64,000 bases of DNA from Malania oleifera (taxonomy: Eukaryota > Streptophyta > Magnoliopsida > Santalales > Ximeniaceae), in the NCBI RefSeq assembly GCF_029873635.1, contig NC_080428.1:65199101-65263100 (forward strand), in the 5' to 3' direction. The notes under the pieces were generated by a model. It searched no databases. It had not been told where the DNA came from and saw nothing but the letters and a program-made list of their open reading frames with translations. Of the stretch, positions 35,422 to 46,038 are shown piece by piece. The translations under genes were made by a program, and so were the position numbers. Each line of letters starts with the position of its first letter. Within the stretch, counting starts at the first letter, position 1.

Positions 35422-36295
35422 TATGGCTGGCACTAACCGCTATGCCATCTGCGGCACCTGGTACAACGATCACCCACTTGGCTCATCTGAGAACCTTGAT
35501 GCTCGGTATTCTGTCGGTAACCCGAGCCCTTGTTCCTCTTCTTCCACAATCCCTGACGAGATCTATACTGAGAACTAGAAGGTATTGGCCTCTTCTTCGA
35601 CTCCTGATCCATCTCGTCTTCTCGGATACCAGTCTCAATCACAGTGGCTTTATCCACCAAAACCGAAAACTCACAGATCTGAAACATACCCACTAATCTG
35701 CGGATGTCCTTCCTCAGGCCCTTCTCGAACCTCCGAGTCTTCTCGTACTCGTTCGAGATCAAACACAGGGCAAACTAGGATAGCTCTATATACCGAGCAA
35801 CAAACCCCTGCAACGTCATACTCCCCTGAGTCAATGCAGAAAACTCATTTGCCTTAATGTCACGTACAGAAGCCGGGAAGTATCTGTCAAAGAACACTTC
35901 CTTAAAACGGCTCCACGTCATCTCTACTAGATCGGTTCTCTGCTTCTCTAGCAAACTCACCGCAGTCCACCATCGCCCTGCCTCCCCAGATAAATGGAAG
36001 GTAGCATAAAGAACTCTCTTCCTGTCTGTGCAATGTACGACCTCCAAGATCCTCTCAATCTTCTTAACCTAGTCCTATGCCATCGTTGAGTTGTGTCCTC
36101 TTGAGAACGTCAGAGGATGCATATGTGTGAACCCCTCAATGGTGCATCCCACAGACATAGGAGGGCGTTCGCGTCTCCTGACACTCCGACCGATCTCCCG
36201 TAGGACCTGTCTCATCAGTCCTCAAGGCACAGTAGGAGACTCATCACTCGCTGTCTCCTCGGAGCCACTTCCCAGGTCGTTATCCTTGGGCTCCA
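35422..36295 (-). pseudogene. Gypsy-1 gag
   Basis: The ATG at 36293-36295 opens MEPKDNDLGSGSEETASDES. Capsid residues include VLYATFHLSGEAGRWWTAV, EVFFDRYFPASVRD, FEKGLRKDIRRLVG and FSVLVDKATVIETGI, the Retrotrans_gag pattern. At least three in-frame stops lie in it. The first knuckle CTRCRRWHSG is followed by a stop and then the junction. Close to Gypsy-2 gag. Confidence 0.85.
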
Positions 36296-36605
36296 TTCTG
36301 AAAGTACAATAGGAATCTATCAATATCCCTACTACACGTACCGTTAACACAGTCATCTATGACTAAACATGTTAACTACCACCTCACGGGTCCAGGTCTG
36401 TCCTATCACACCGACACGAATATCATCAATGGTTTGCCATGATTTTACTAAAATCGTCATTCTCGGAAAAACACAGAACACATCCAATGAGTCCCTATTT
36501 GGCAACAAAACAACCCTTGACCTACTATACCCATTTCCAACATCTTATACTTTGGTATGTACACACAGCTACGCCTGACCAAGTCTATAAGACCTAACAA
36601 CCTGG

Positions 36606-36621
36606 TTAGCTCTAATACCAA
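36606..36621 (-). other. Gypsy-1 primer binding site
   Basis: Minus-strand TTGGTATTAGAGCTAA just inside the 5' LTR; one base off the initiator tRNA-Met type. Confidence 0.82.
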
Positions 36622-36623
36622 GT

Positions 36624-38396
36624 TGTCACGCCCCAAACCCAGATGGGACCAAGGGTGAAATAGTAATCTAACATGTCCCGGTATAATACAAATCACCAAG
36701 ATACAATACGATGAATGAGGGTCCGACCCTATGGGGTTCCTAGGCACCCTATACACATTCATATACAACCATATACACACCGGAAAATAAGTCTTTCTAT
36801 ACATACACAGTAACATACCAGAGTCTACACAAAGGAGTCAAACTTCGCAAAATACCACACAACCCCGAGTGTTAGCCAAAACCACCAAAAGACCACCCAG
36901 TATAGTCCTAGTACTTACCCAAGTACCTCTCACAGTACACCGACCACTACGCTCCCACACTAGGACGATAGTTTCGGTTACTTGATGGACCTAAAAAATA
37001 TGTACGTACAGTAGGGGTGAGACACCTCTCAGTAAGGTAGATACAGGTTATATCGGTGTGTGACATTTGAGTGTTATCATGACAGCAAAACATACACAGT
37101 TAAATGCAGTTCCAGTACTAGTTTCAAAACAGTGCATACACGCACACACACACATGATCAACCTGGTGTTGTCACACCCTTCGGTCCGTAGCCAGCTCGT
37201 AATACCCAGCGTCGGCCCGCGATACACGACGTCCCCGACACATGGCGAACCCTAGGCTCCTATGGCATCGTGATGGTACAAACTGGTGGATTCACACCCT
37301 TTGGTGATCAGCCGGTAGGGCTTATGCCCTCGGATATAGAGCCGGACATTCTTGCCAACGTGGCAGGCGATAAACACACGCCCTCGGATATAAAATCGGA
37401 CACTCTTTCAGTACCTGGAACAACTTGGATCCCAGTTCCTATTGCATATCATTTTAAAACACAACCATGCATGTATTTGGTAATCCATAAATCATGAATT
37501 TTCAAACGTACACAGTTTAACAAATTCAAGGTACGATCATCCCTAACACAATACGTAACACAATATACCAAAGGTTTTCGAATAAGACCAGGGAATGCAG
37601 CCTAGTACCCCTTTTTCCCAAAAATTGTTACATGAAAAACCCACAATTTTACCAGTTAGATTTCCCCAAATGAGTAACCAAAACACACACATGACTGTGA
37701 ACCACAGTTCTACCGAGTCCGATTTAAAAAATAACCGACATAAACTGAATCTCTTTACCTTTTCCCCGAATAACAAATCCCGAACTCCAAGGCCCCAAAA
37801 CTGCGAACTGAGTTCCAAAACCTACAACCCATAGTACAAAACTTACTCACAACTCTGTTACCTACAAGACTACAGAATCAGAACTGAAAATCGAACCTTA
37901 CCTCGATTTCGAGCCAAAACTCGAAAACACCCGAAACGAAGATCTGATCCTTAGAACTTGTAGAGAATCCTGCCCTGATCCTCATGGTAATGTTAGATCG
38001 TTGATTCCAGTGATGTACGACAAAGAAATCTAGAGAGATAGAGAGTAGGTTAAGATTCTAGAGAGATAGAGAGAGAATTTGAGTTTTCTTAGTTGAGAAG
38101 TAATGAAAATATCCATTTATAGTACCTTTGACTCAGCCGTTCTCGTCGACAAGCCCATGTAGACACCTCGTCGACGAAGCGGTGACCTCATCGACAAGCT
38201 TGAGATTCTCGGTTTCCCGAAACCTCTCAGGTTCTCCTCGTCGACGAGCACCTGAAATTTGTCGCCGAGAACTACAAAGCCTTCATCGACGAAGCCAATC
38301 GACGAACTCTGGCTTCGTCGATGAAGCTTGCATAAATTCCAATTTTACCCTTCTCTTAATAATTTAAATTCATATATTACGGTTCGAGTTCTTACA
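36624..38396 (-). repeat. Gypsy-1 5' LTR
   Basis: 1773 bp, TGTCACGCCC to TTCTTACA on the plus strand. In LTR sense it has a GTCGAC-palindrome cluster (38330-38137) upstream of a TATA box CTATAAAT (about 38113-38120). Aligns block by block with the Gypsy-2 LTRs. Confidence 0.85.
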
Positions 38397-38914
38397 TTGA
38401 GTCTAACCATGGATATAAGCACTATCCTTCACTTTATTTTTCTCAATTTGGGACAAACTCACAAGTGAAATTCTCAACAATCTCTCCCATCATTTGTGAG
38501 TTCCAACTAGGGGTGAGCTTTTGGTTGATTCAATTAATTAACCGAATCAATAAAAATATTTTGGTTTAAAAATCTTATTAATCGAATTGACGAAAATTCC
38601 ATATTTAACCGAACTCAAAGCCAATCGAACCGAATTTTGGTTAACCGATTTAATATTTTAATATATATAAAATATAAATAATATATAATATATATAATTT
38701 TAATATATATATATATATAATATAAAATCTAAATAAAATTTTAATATATATATAATATATACAATATTTTAATATATAATATATAATTATTTATTATTAA
38801 TTTATACTTTTCGATTAATTCGGTTTTAACTGAATTATGCTCACCGCTTATTCCAACCATTTCCTCTTGAACGGAAGTCATTACTTCTCGTGCAACCAAT
38901 TAGGAGTCATTACT
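38397..38914. other. Gap between elements, with a second MITE-like copy
   Basis: Non-coding. 38397-38490 resembles 55335-55430 ('aaactcacaa..aaattctcaaca'), an old dispersed repeat. 38510-38847 is the relative of the 10686-11110 element: GGGGTGAGC / GCTCACCGC ends (8 of 9 pair), the same 'ttggttgattcaattaatt' opening and an (AT)-rich centre. The right TA flank is unclear. Confidence 0.55.
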
Positions 38915-39459
38915 TGTTGACTTAATTGGTCATACCCGGTTTTGATTATGACAAATACTCAGGTATTTAATGTCTATCAAATTTGTGTGCAAATCTATAT
39001 CAGCAAGATCGTATGGTGGCATGTGAAGACTTGAAGACTAAAGACCCAGAATGTTTATTTTTATTGTATTTTATATTATGCTTTATATTATGCTTTATTC
39101 GGGTCTCTAATAGTAATATAGGAAAAGGTCTGTAATAATCTACATATCATGCATGTAAATTCTAATAAACTCAAAAGACCTTAGAAAGACCTTAGGTCCT
39201 TACACAAACACATAAGATAGTCCCCATAATCACTTATATTATCAGGGGAAACAATTGAAGTGAAATAAGACATAAAGGGTCAAATTTGTGTGGTTTCGGG
39301 TGACCGAACCCCTGGTATTCAAAACACCTCGGACGACCGAACCCTTGACCAGTCAAAAGGTTGACTAGGTTTTGGGCGATTGAACCAAAAATAGACGTAT
39401 CGTCCTTGGTCAACCAAACCTTGATTGTGACTTTTCCCACCAACTTGGCAGCCCGAACT

Positions 39460-41012
39460 TGTCACGCCCCGAACCCAAAAAAGGGACCCAGGAGTGAGAA
39501 TATAACCTAACCTGTCCCTATATCCAACAAAACGTCCAAATATACAATACAAAGGATGAGGGTCCGACCCCGTCGGGTTCCCAGACACCCTATACACATC
39601 CAAACACAATTGAGTATACGCAGCGAAAAAATGTCATTTTACACATACATGGTACCATACCAGAGTCTATACAAGAGCATAAACAAGGCTTTATCATACA
39701 ACGTACAATTAGGTGCCCAACATATCTCAAAACGACAACCCATAATACATAAGTCCTAGAACATTCCCAAGCGCTACCCACAGTACACCGACCACTACGC
39801 TCTCGACACAAGGGCGCTAGTTTCGATTACTCGAAGGACCTGAAAAATATGTACGTACAGCAGGGGTGAGACACCTCTCAGTAAGGAAGAATACAGGTTA
39901 TATCGATGTGTGGCATTTGAGTGTTATCATGACGCAACACATATACAGTTAAATGCAATTCTAGTACTAATTTCACAACAGTGCATACACGCACACACAC
40001 ATGATCAAGCAATCCCGGTGTCGTCACACCCTTCGGTCCATAGCCAACTTGTGAAACACGGCGCCACCAGCACATGGCTAGTCCCAAACTCCCATGGCAT
40101 CGTATCGACCCTAAAATGGTAGATCCACACTATTTAGTGATCATCCGGTAAGGCTCACGCCCTCAAATATAGAGCCGGACACTTTTGCCAAACATGGCCA
40201 GCGATTTCATATGCCCTCGGATATAGAGCTGGACACTCTTAGTACCTGGAACAAATGAGTAGGCAAAACACACACAGGACCGTGGCCTATAGTTCCACCC
40301 AGTCCAATTTCGAAAATAATCGACATAAACTAAATCTCTTTACCTATTCCCCAAATGGCAAAACCTGAACTCCAAGGCCCCTAAACAGCGAACCGAGTTC
40401 CAAAACCTATAACGTACAGTACAGAAAATACTCACAACACTGTTCTCTACAAAACTACCAGATCATAATTGAAAATTGAGCCTTACCTCGATTTTACGCC
40501 AAAACCCGAAAATGCCCGAATTGAAAATCCGATCCGCATAACTTGTAGAGAATCCTTCCACGATCCTCGTGGTAACTTTGGATCGTCAAATCAGACGATG
40601 AACGGCGAAGAAATCTAGAGAGAGGAAGTGTATAAAGAGATTCTAGAGAGATAGAGAGGATATTTAGATTTCTTAGCTGAGAAGTAATGAAAATGGATAT
40701 TTATAGTACCATTAACTCAGCAGTTCTCGTCGACGAATTGTGTCCTCGTCGACGAGACCATGACCTCATTGTCGAGCTTGGGATTTCTGATTTTTCGAAA
40801 CCCCTCGACTTCTCCTTGTCGACAAGCCCTGAATTTTGTCGCACTTCACAATACCTCTTGGCTTCTCCTCATCAACGAACACCTGCTCCTCGTCGACGAG
40901 AAATATGATGCCTTCATCGACGAACTCTGGCTTTGTCGACGAAGCCTGTTTAATTACCTTTTTACCCTTCTCTTTATTATTTAACCCACATATCACGGTT
41001 GAGGTTCTTACA
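39460..41012 (-). repeat. Gypsy-2 3' LTR, internally deleted
   Basis: 1553 bp against 1883 bp for the 5' LTR. The main gap is a ~276-bp deletion: the join at 40252-40256 reads CAAAT, which occurs at both ends of the missing block in the 5' LTR (46864-46868 and 47140-47144). The U3 palindrome cluster (40727-40950) and a TATA-like CTATAAAT (about 40698-40706) are kept. Confidence 0.9.
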
Positions 41013-41027
41013 GTCTCCCCTCCTTAG
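41013..41027 (-). other. Gypsy-2 polypurine tract
   Basis: Minus-strand TAAGGAGGGGAGAC directly before the 3' LTR; the plus-strand primer position. Confidence 0.85.
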
Positions 41028-41226
41028 AAAAATTTTGTCCTCAAAATTTGCAATCTCTCATTCATGAACTCATACATACAACTGAATACATACACACAAC
41101 TCTAGAAAAAAAACTTGCAACTACTACAGCGCAGCTCCATCATAACACATACATACATACCCTCACTTATGGCAGAGGAATACCATGAATGTCTCAGGAG
41201 TTCACAATAACATACACTCCCAACGA
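41028..41226 (-). other. Spacer between pol and PPT
   Basis: Short untranslated stretch, nothing recognised. Confidence 0.5.
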
Positions 41227-42667
41227 CTAACCACCTATCCCAACCCAAAGTAGAGAAATGTACACATACTCAGAATAACTGCAGATACTTCCAGCGTATT
41301 CCGTTTCCAGTTCCCAAGAAGCTTCCTCAACCTTGTGGTTCCGCCACAATACCTTCAGTAACGGTATATATTTGGTACGAAGCTTCTGAACTTTACGTTC
41401 TAGAACCTGAACAGGTATCTCCTCATACTCTAAAGTATCCCTAGTTTCTAAATTATCATAACTGATAACATGTGATGGATCCAACACGTACCTTCTTAAC
41501 ATGGATACGTGAAACACATCGTGGACCCTCGAGAGTGCTGGGGGTAGTGCAATCCTGTACGCTACTGGACCCACTAGCTCAAGAACCTTGAATGGTCCGA
41601 TGTACCTCGGGCTCAGTTTTCCCATCCTCCCAAATCTCATCACCTCTTTCATCGGAGTGATACTCAAAAATACCTTACCCCCCACCTCAAACTCTAACTC
41701 ACGGCGGCAAACATCTGCGTAACTCTTCTGCCGACTCTGAGCTGATTTAATCCTCTCCTGGATCAAATCCACATTCTCAGACGCTTGCTACACAAGTTCA
41801 GGTCTTAACACCTGATGTTCACCAACCTCATCCCAACACAAAGGAGATCGACACCTCTGACCATACAAAGCCTCGAACGGTGCCATCCCGATACTAGCCT
41901 GGAAGCTACTATTATAAGCAAACTTTACCAGTGGCATATACTGTATCCAGCTACCACCGAAGTCTAACACACAGGCTCGCAACATCCGATTGTCCATCAG
42001 TCTAGGGGTGGAACACTGAACTGAAAGTAAGCTTCGTCCCCAATGCTTCCTGCAAGCTCGACTAGAATTGAGAAGTAAACCTCAGGTCCCGATCTGACAC
42101 AATGGAAATCGGTACTCCATGCATTCTCATAATCTCATGCACATACATATCTGCTAGCCTACTCAAAGGATAGCTAACCTTCATCGATATGAAATGAGCA
42201 GATTTCATCAATCTGTCCACAATCACCCAAATAACATTCTGCCCGTAAAGTGTTGGTGGCAATCCGGTAACAAAATCCATTGAAATATGCTCTTATTTCC
42301 ACACCGAAATAGACAAAGGCTACAATGGCCCTGCCGGCCTCTAATGTTCTACTTTCACCTGCTGACACGTAAGACACTGCTCCACGAATTGAGCAATCTG
42401 CCTCTTCATACCATACCACCAGAAGGTCTTGTGCAAGTCCCGATACATCTTTGTACTATGAGGATGTATCGTATATAATGAACGATGCTCTTTCTCTAGA
42501 ATCATCCTTCTGATCTCATCGTCGTTCGGAACATATATCTTGGTCCCAAACCTCAACACACCTCCCTTAGAGATGTTAAACTCGGTAGCTAGTCCCTGCT
42601 GTACCTTTTCCATAACCTCTACCAACTCGACATCACTAGCCTGTGCGGCTTTAATACGCTCAAACAA
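41227..42667 (-). pseudogene. Gypsy-2 integrase with chromodomain-like tail
   Basis: In order on the minus strand: HHCC zinc region (42667-42341; EKEHRSLYTIHPHSTKMYRDL and CLTCQQVK), core with MDFVTGLPP, VIVDRLMKSAHF (D) and SDRDLRFTS (D) at 42280-42062, the FAYNSSFQASIGMAPFEALYG block (41997-41788), and the C-terminal region (41772-41227) RYIGPFKVLELVGPVAYR, LHD-like HDVFHVSMLRRY and VLWRNHKVEEASWELE. Stops separate the blocks. The chromodomain-like end is thought to direct insertion in active chromoviruses. Confidence 0.9.
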
Positions 42668-42673
42668 AGTTGG

Positions 42674-43199
42674 CTAGATCACCAAGCTAGCAATAACAGC
42701 CTGATGGTCTCCACACACAAACTCTATGTCAGAGTTCTTTAGATCCTGTCTAATGTGATGCTGAGCTACAACTGCAGATATTATAGCATGTTCCGTCTTT
42801 CGACTCAACGAATCAGCCACCACATTAGCTTTCCTTGGGTGATAACTGATGGTGCAATTGTAGTCTTTGATCAACTCAAACCACCATCTCTGCCTCATAT
42901 TCAACTCCTTCTGCGTGAAGAAACCTAAGACTCTTATGATTAGTGAAGATCTCACACTGCACACAGTGTAGATAGTGTTTCCAGATGTTCAGTGCATATA
43001 CAACAACAGCCAACTCTAGATCATGCGTAAGGTAATTCTTCTCGTATTCCTTCAATTGCCGAGAAGCATATGCTACTACCTTACCCTGTTGCATAAGCAC
43101 ACATCCCAAACCTTTCAAAGACGCGTTGCTATAAATCAAAAACCCACCATCCCCCGCAGGAATGGTCAAAACTGGAGCAGTAACTAGCCGGTGCTTCAA
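42674..43199 (-). pseudogene. Gypsy-2 RNase H with two active-site changes
   Basis: Reads [43 protein letters not shown] and, after a frameshift, [14 protein letters not shown] and [11 protein letters not shown]. The family has D where this copy has N in YSNAS and FTNHKS, both catalytic positions, so the enzyme is expected to be dead even if made. Each change needs only G to A. Confidence 0.88.
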
Positions 43200-43960
43200 C
43201 TCCTAAAAACACTGTTCACAGTCACTGGTCCATTCAAACTTCACCCCTTCCTGGTCAATCGAGTCAGAGGCCCAGACAGTTTAGAAAACCTTTCCATGAA
43301 CCAACGATAGTAACCCGCCAATCTTAGAAAACTCCGAACCTCCTACACATTCTTCAGCCTCACCCAGTCGACCACAACTTCAATCTTACTAGGATAAACT
43401 GATATACCATCACCAGTCACCACATGGCCTAAGAATGCAATCTGACTCAACCAGAATTCACACTTCTTCAGTTTAGCATACAACTTTTTCTCCCGTAGAA
43501 TTTGTAATACTAACCTCATATGATTTTCGTGCTCTTCCAAACTCCTCGACTATACCAGAATATCATCAATGAATACCACCACGAACAGATCTAGGTACTC
43601 ATGGAAAACCCTGTTCATCAGATCCATGAACACCGTCGGAGCATTCATCAAACCAAAAGGCATAACCAAGAACTCGTAGTGGCCGTATCTGGTTCGAAAA
43701 GCCGTCTTTGCCACATCCTCATATCTAACCCTCACATAATGATATCCTGACCGCAAGTCAATCTTTGAAAAGACCCATATCCCCTGTAACTGGTCAAATA
43801 GATCATCGATACGAGGTAAAGGATAGCAATTCTTCATAGTTACCTTGTTAATCTCACGATAATCAATGCATATACGCATCGACCCGTCCTTCTTTTTCAC
43901 AAACAATACTGGAACTCCCCAGGGCGAAACACTAGGTCAAATGAAACCCCTGTCCAGTAA
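43200..43960 (-). pseudogene. Gypsy-2 reverse transcriptase
   Basis: The core frame (43906-43550) has [44 protein letters not shown] (first D), [17 protein letters not shown] and FIDDILV (catalytic DD). A stop follows, then 43540-43343 continues HENHMRLVLQILREKKLYAKL and FLGHVVTGDGI. The two parts are colinear and close to full-length gypsy RT. Confidence 0.92.
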
Positions 43961-44412
43961 TTCCTGCAACTACTCCTTCAACTCCCGAAGTTCTACTGGA
44001 GCCATCCGATATAGAGCTTTAGAAATCGGTGCCTTGCCAGGTAGCAACTTTATCGCAAACTCCACCTCACGATCCAGAGGTAAACCAGGTAAATCATCTG
44101 GAAACACGTTCGAAAACTCACTGACTACTCGAATATCCTCGAGCCTCAACTCATCTTGCGGCAGTTCCTTCACACAAGCTAGGTACCCCTGACATCCGTC
44201 CAAGAGTAGCCTCCTCGCCTGTAGTGCCAATAGAATCTGTGGCGTCGAATGCACACACGATCCCACAAATTCATACTCCTACTCCTAGGAGGTCTGAACA
44301 CTACCACCTTCCTACGACAGTGGATCACAACATAACTGGAGAACAACCAATCCATCCCCAGAATGATATCGAACCCTGACATGACATATACCACAAGATT
44401 CGCTGATAGCAA
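43961..44412 (-). pseudogene. Gypsy-2 protease C-terminus and linker to RT
   Basis: Reads MSGFDIILGMDWLFSSYVVIHC (the conserved end of gypsy protease) in one frame and, after a shift, SEFSNVFPDDLPGLPLDREVEF and ELKE, which lead into RT. Standard linker residues of Tekay-type pol. Confidence 0.85.
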
Positions 44413-44418
44413 CCTTCC

Positions 44419-44778
44419 CTAGATTACCACTGGGCAGTCTTCTAACATCCTACTATAGAATGATATACTCCCAGATGGTGTAGTAACAGATAACATCTCG
44501 TTCATGAGTTGGGTCTCAACCCCACACCGTTTAACAAAGCTCACAGATACAAAAGAATGGGTTGCACTCGAATCAAACAAAACGGAAGCTTTATTTGAAA
44601 ACAATAATAAAGTACCTGTCACTATGTTCCCCGTATATTCAGCATCTGTTGAAGTAAGAGAGTATACTCTGGCCGAAACTGTATTCACCCGAATGGTTCC
44701 CCGAGGTATCTGATTGCTCCCTCGGTTCACACTGGAAGCAGGCACGTCTCGCTTCGATGCACGACAATCGCGAAACAT
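44419..44778 (-). pseudogene. Gypsy-2 protease, active-site glycine lost
   Basis: Carries TGTLLLFSNKASVLFDSSATHSFVS. The family site is D-S/T-G-A; here the Gly is Ser (one G to A change). The catalytic D is kept. It follows the zinc knuckle (CYNCG-stop-SGHMFRDC at 44815-44770), which has an internal TAG. Confidence 0.88.
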
Positions 44779-45690
44779 GTGACCTGACTAGCCACAGTTG
44801 TAGCAGTTACCCCCAAATGACCGGCACTCACCTTCATGCCATCTGTGGCATCTGGTACAACGACCACTAGTCTGGCTCCCTTGAGAACTCTAGCGCTCGG
44901 TATTCTGACGGTAACCTAAGCCCTTGTTCCTCTTCTTCCCCGATCCCTTACGAGATCCTAACTGAGAACCATAAGGTATTGCCTTCTTCCTTGATTCCTA
45001 ATCCACCTCATCCTCTTGGATACCGGTCTCAATCACCGTGGCTTTATCCACCAACACTGAGAACTCGCAGATATGAAGCATACCCACTAATTTGCAGATA
45101 TCCTTCCTCAAACCCTTCTCGAACCTCTGAGTCTTCTCATATTCGCTCGAGATCAAACACGGCGTAAAATAGGACAGCTCTATGTATTGAGCCGCATATC
45201 CCTGCATCATCATACTCCCCTGAGTTAGAGTAGAAAATTCATCCGCCTTTGCATCACGTACTGAAGCTGGGAAGTATTTGTCAAAGAACACTTCCTTGAA
45301 AAAGCTCCACAACATCTCCTCAGGACCGCCCCTCTACTTCTCCAGCAGATTTACTATAGTCCACCATTGACTCGCCTCCCCAGATAGCTGGAAGGTAGCA
45401 TAGAGGACTCACTGCCTATCCGTGCAGTGTAAAACCTCCATAATTCTTTCAGTCTTTTTCTCCAAATCCTCTGCTATTGCTGGGTCATGTCCCCTGGAAA
45501 ACGTCGAAGGTTGCATACGTGTGAAGCTCTCAATGGTACACCCCGCAGCAATAGGAAAGCGTTCGCATCTCCTTGCACTCCTCCTGATCTCCTGCAAAAC
45601 CTGCCTCGCCAATCCTTGAGGCAAAGACGGAGACTCATCACTCGCAGTATCCTCAGAGCCACTTCCCAAATCATTATCCTTGGGCTCCAT
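44779..45690 (-). pseudogene. Gypsy-2 gag
   Basis: The ATG at 45688-45690 opens MEPKDNDLGSGSEDTASDES. Capsid blocks are VLYATFQLSGEASQWWT, EVFFDKYFPASVRDAKADEF, RFEKGLRKDICKLVGM and FSVLVDKATVIETGI. In-frame stops stand after CTDRQ (TGA), after LLEK (TAG) and at 44998-45000. The knuckle part CTRCHRWHEGEC is near 44860. All three stops can arise from a single C to T change in Arg or Gln codons. Confidence 0.88.
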
Positions 45691-46022
45691 TCTGAAACAC
45701 AATAGGAATCTATCAGTATCCTTATAACACGTATAGACGTAAAGTTAACACAATTATCTATCGCCAACCATGTTAACTATTCCTACCAGGTCCAGGTCTG
45801 TCCTATCACACCGACACGAAAGTCATCAATGGTCTGCCCTGCTTTTACTAGAATCGTCATTCCAAGAAAAACATGGAATATCGCTAACAAGTCCCGGCCT
45901 AGCAACAAAATTAGTCTACCAACAAAACAACCCTCAACAAACTCTACCCACATCAAACATCCTATACTCTCGTATGTACTCACAGCTAAGCCTAACCAAG
46001 TCTACAAAACCTAACAACCTTG

Positions 46023-46036
46023 TTAGCTCTGATACC
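46023..46036 (-). other. Gypsy-2 primer binding site
   Basis: Minus-strand TTGGTATCAGAGCT; an exact initiator tRNA-Met type site, two bases from the 5' LTR. Confidence 0.9.
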
Positions 46037-46038
46037 AA

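Larger units (their letters stand above)
35422..38396 (-). mobile_element. Ty3/gypsy 5' half (Gypsy-1), truncated in gag
   Basis: On the minus strand: 5' LTR (38396-36624), PBS, gag to the zinc knuckle, then an abrupt end against copia integrase. LTR and gag are the same family as Gypsy-2 (39460-47921). Protease, pol and the 3' LTR are missing. Confidence 0.85.

Noticed and set aside
35433-36578. Plus-strand frames in Gypsy-1
   Set aside because: They are shadows of the minus-strand gag and LTR.
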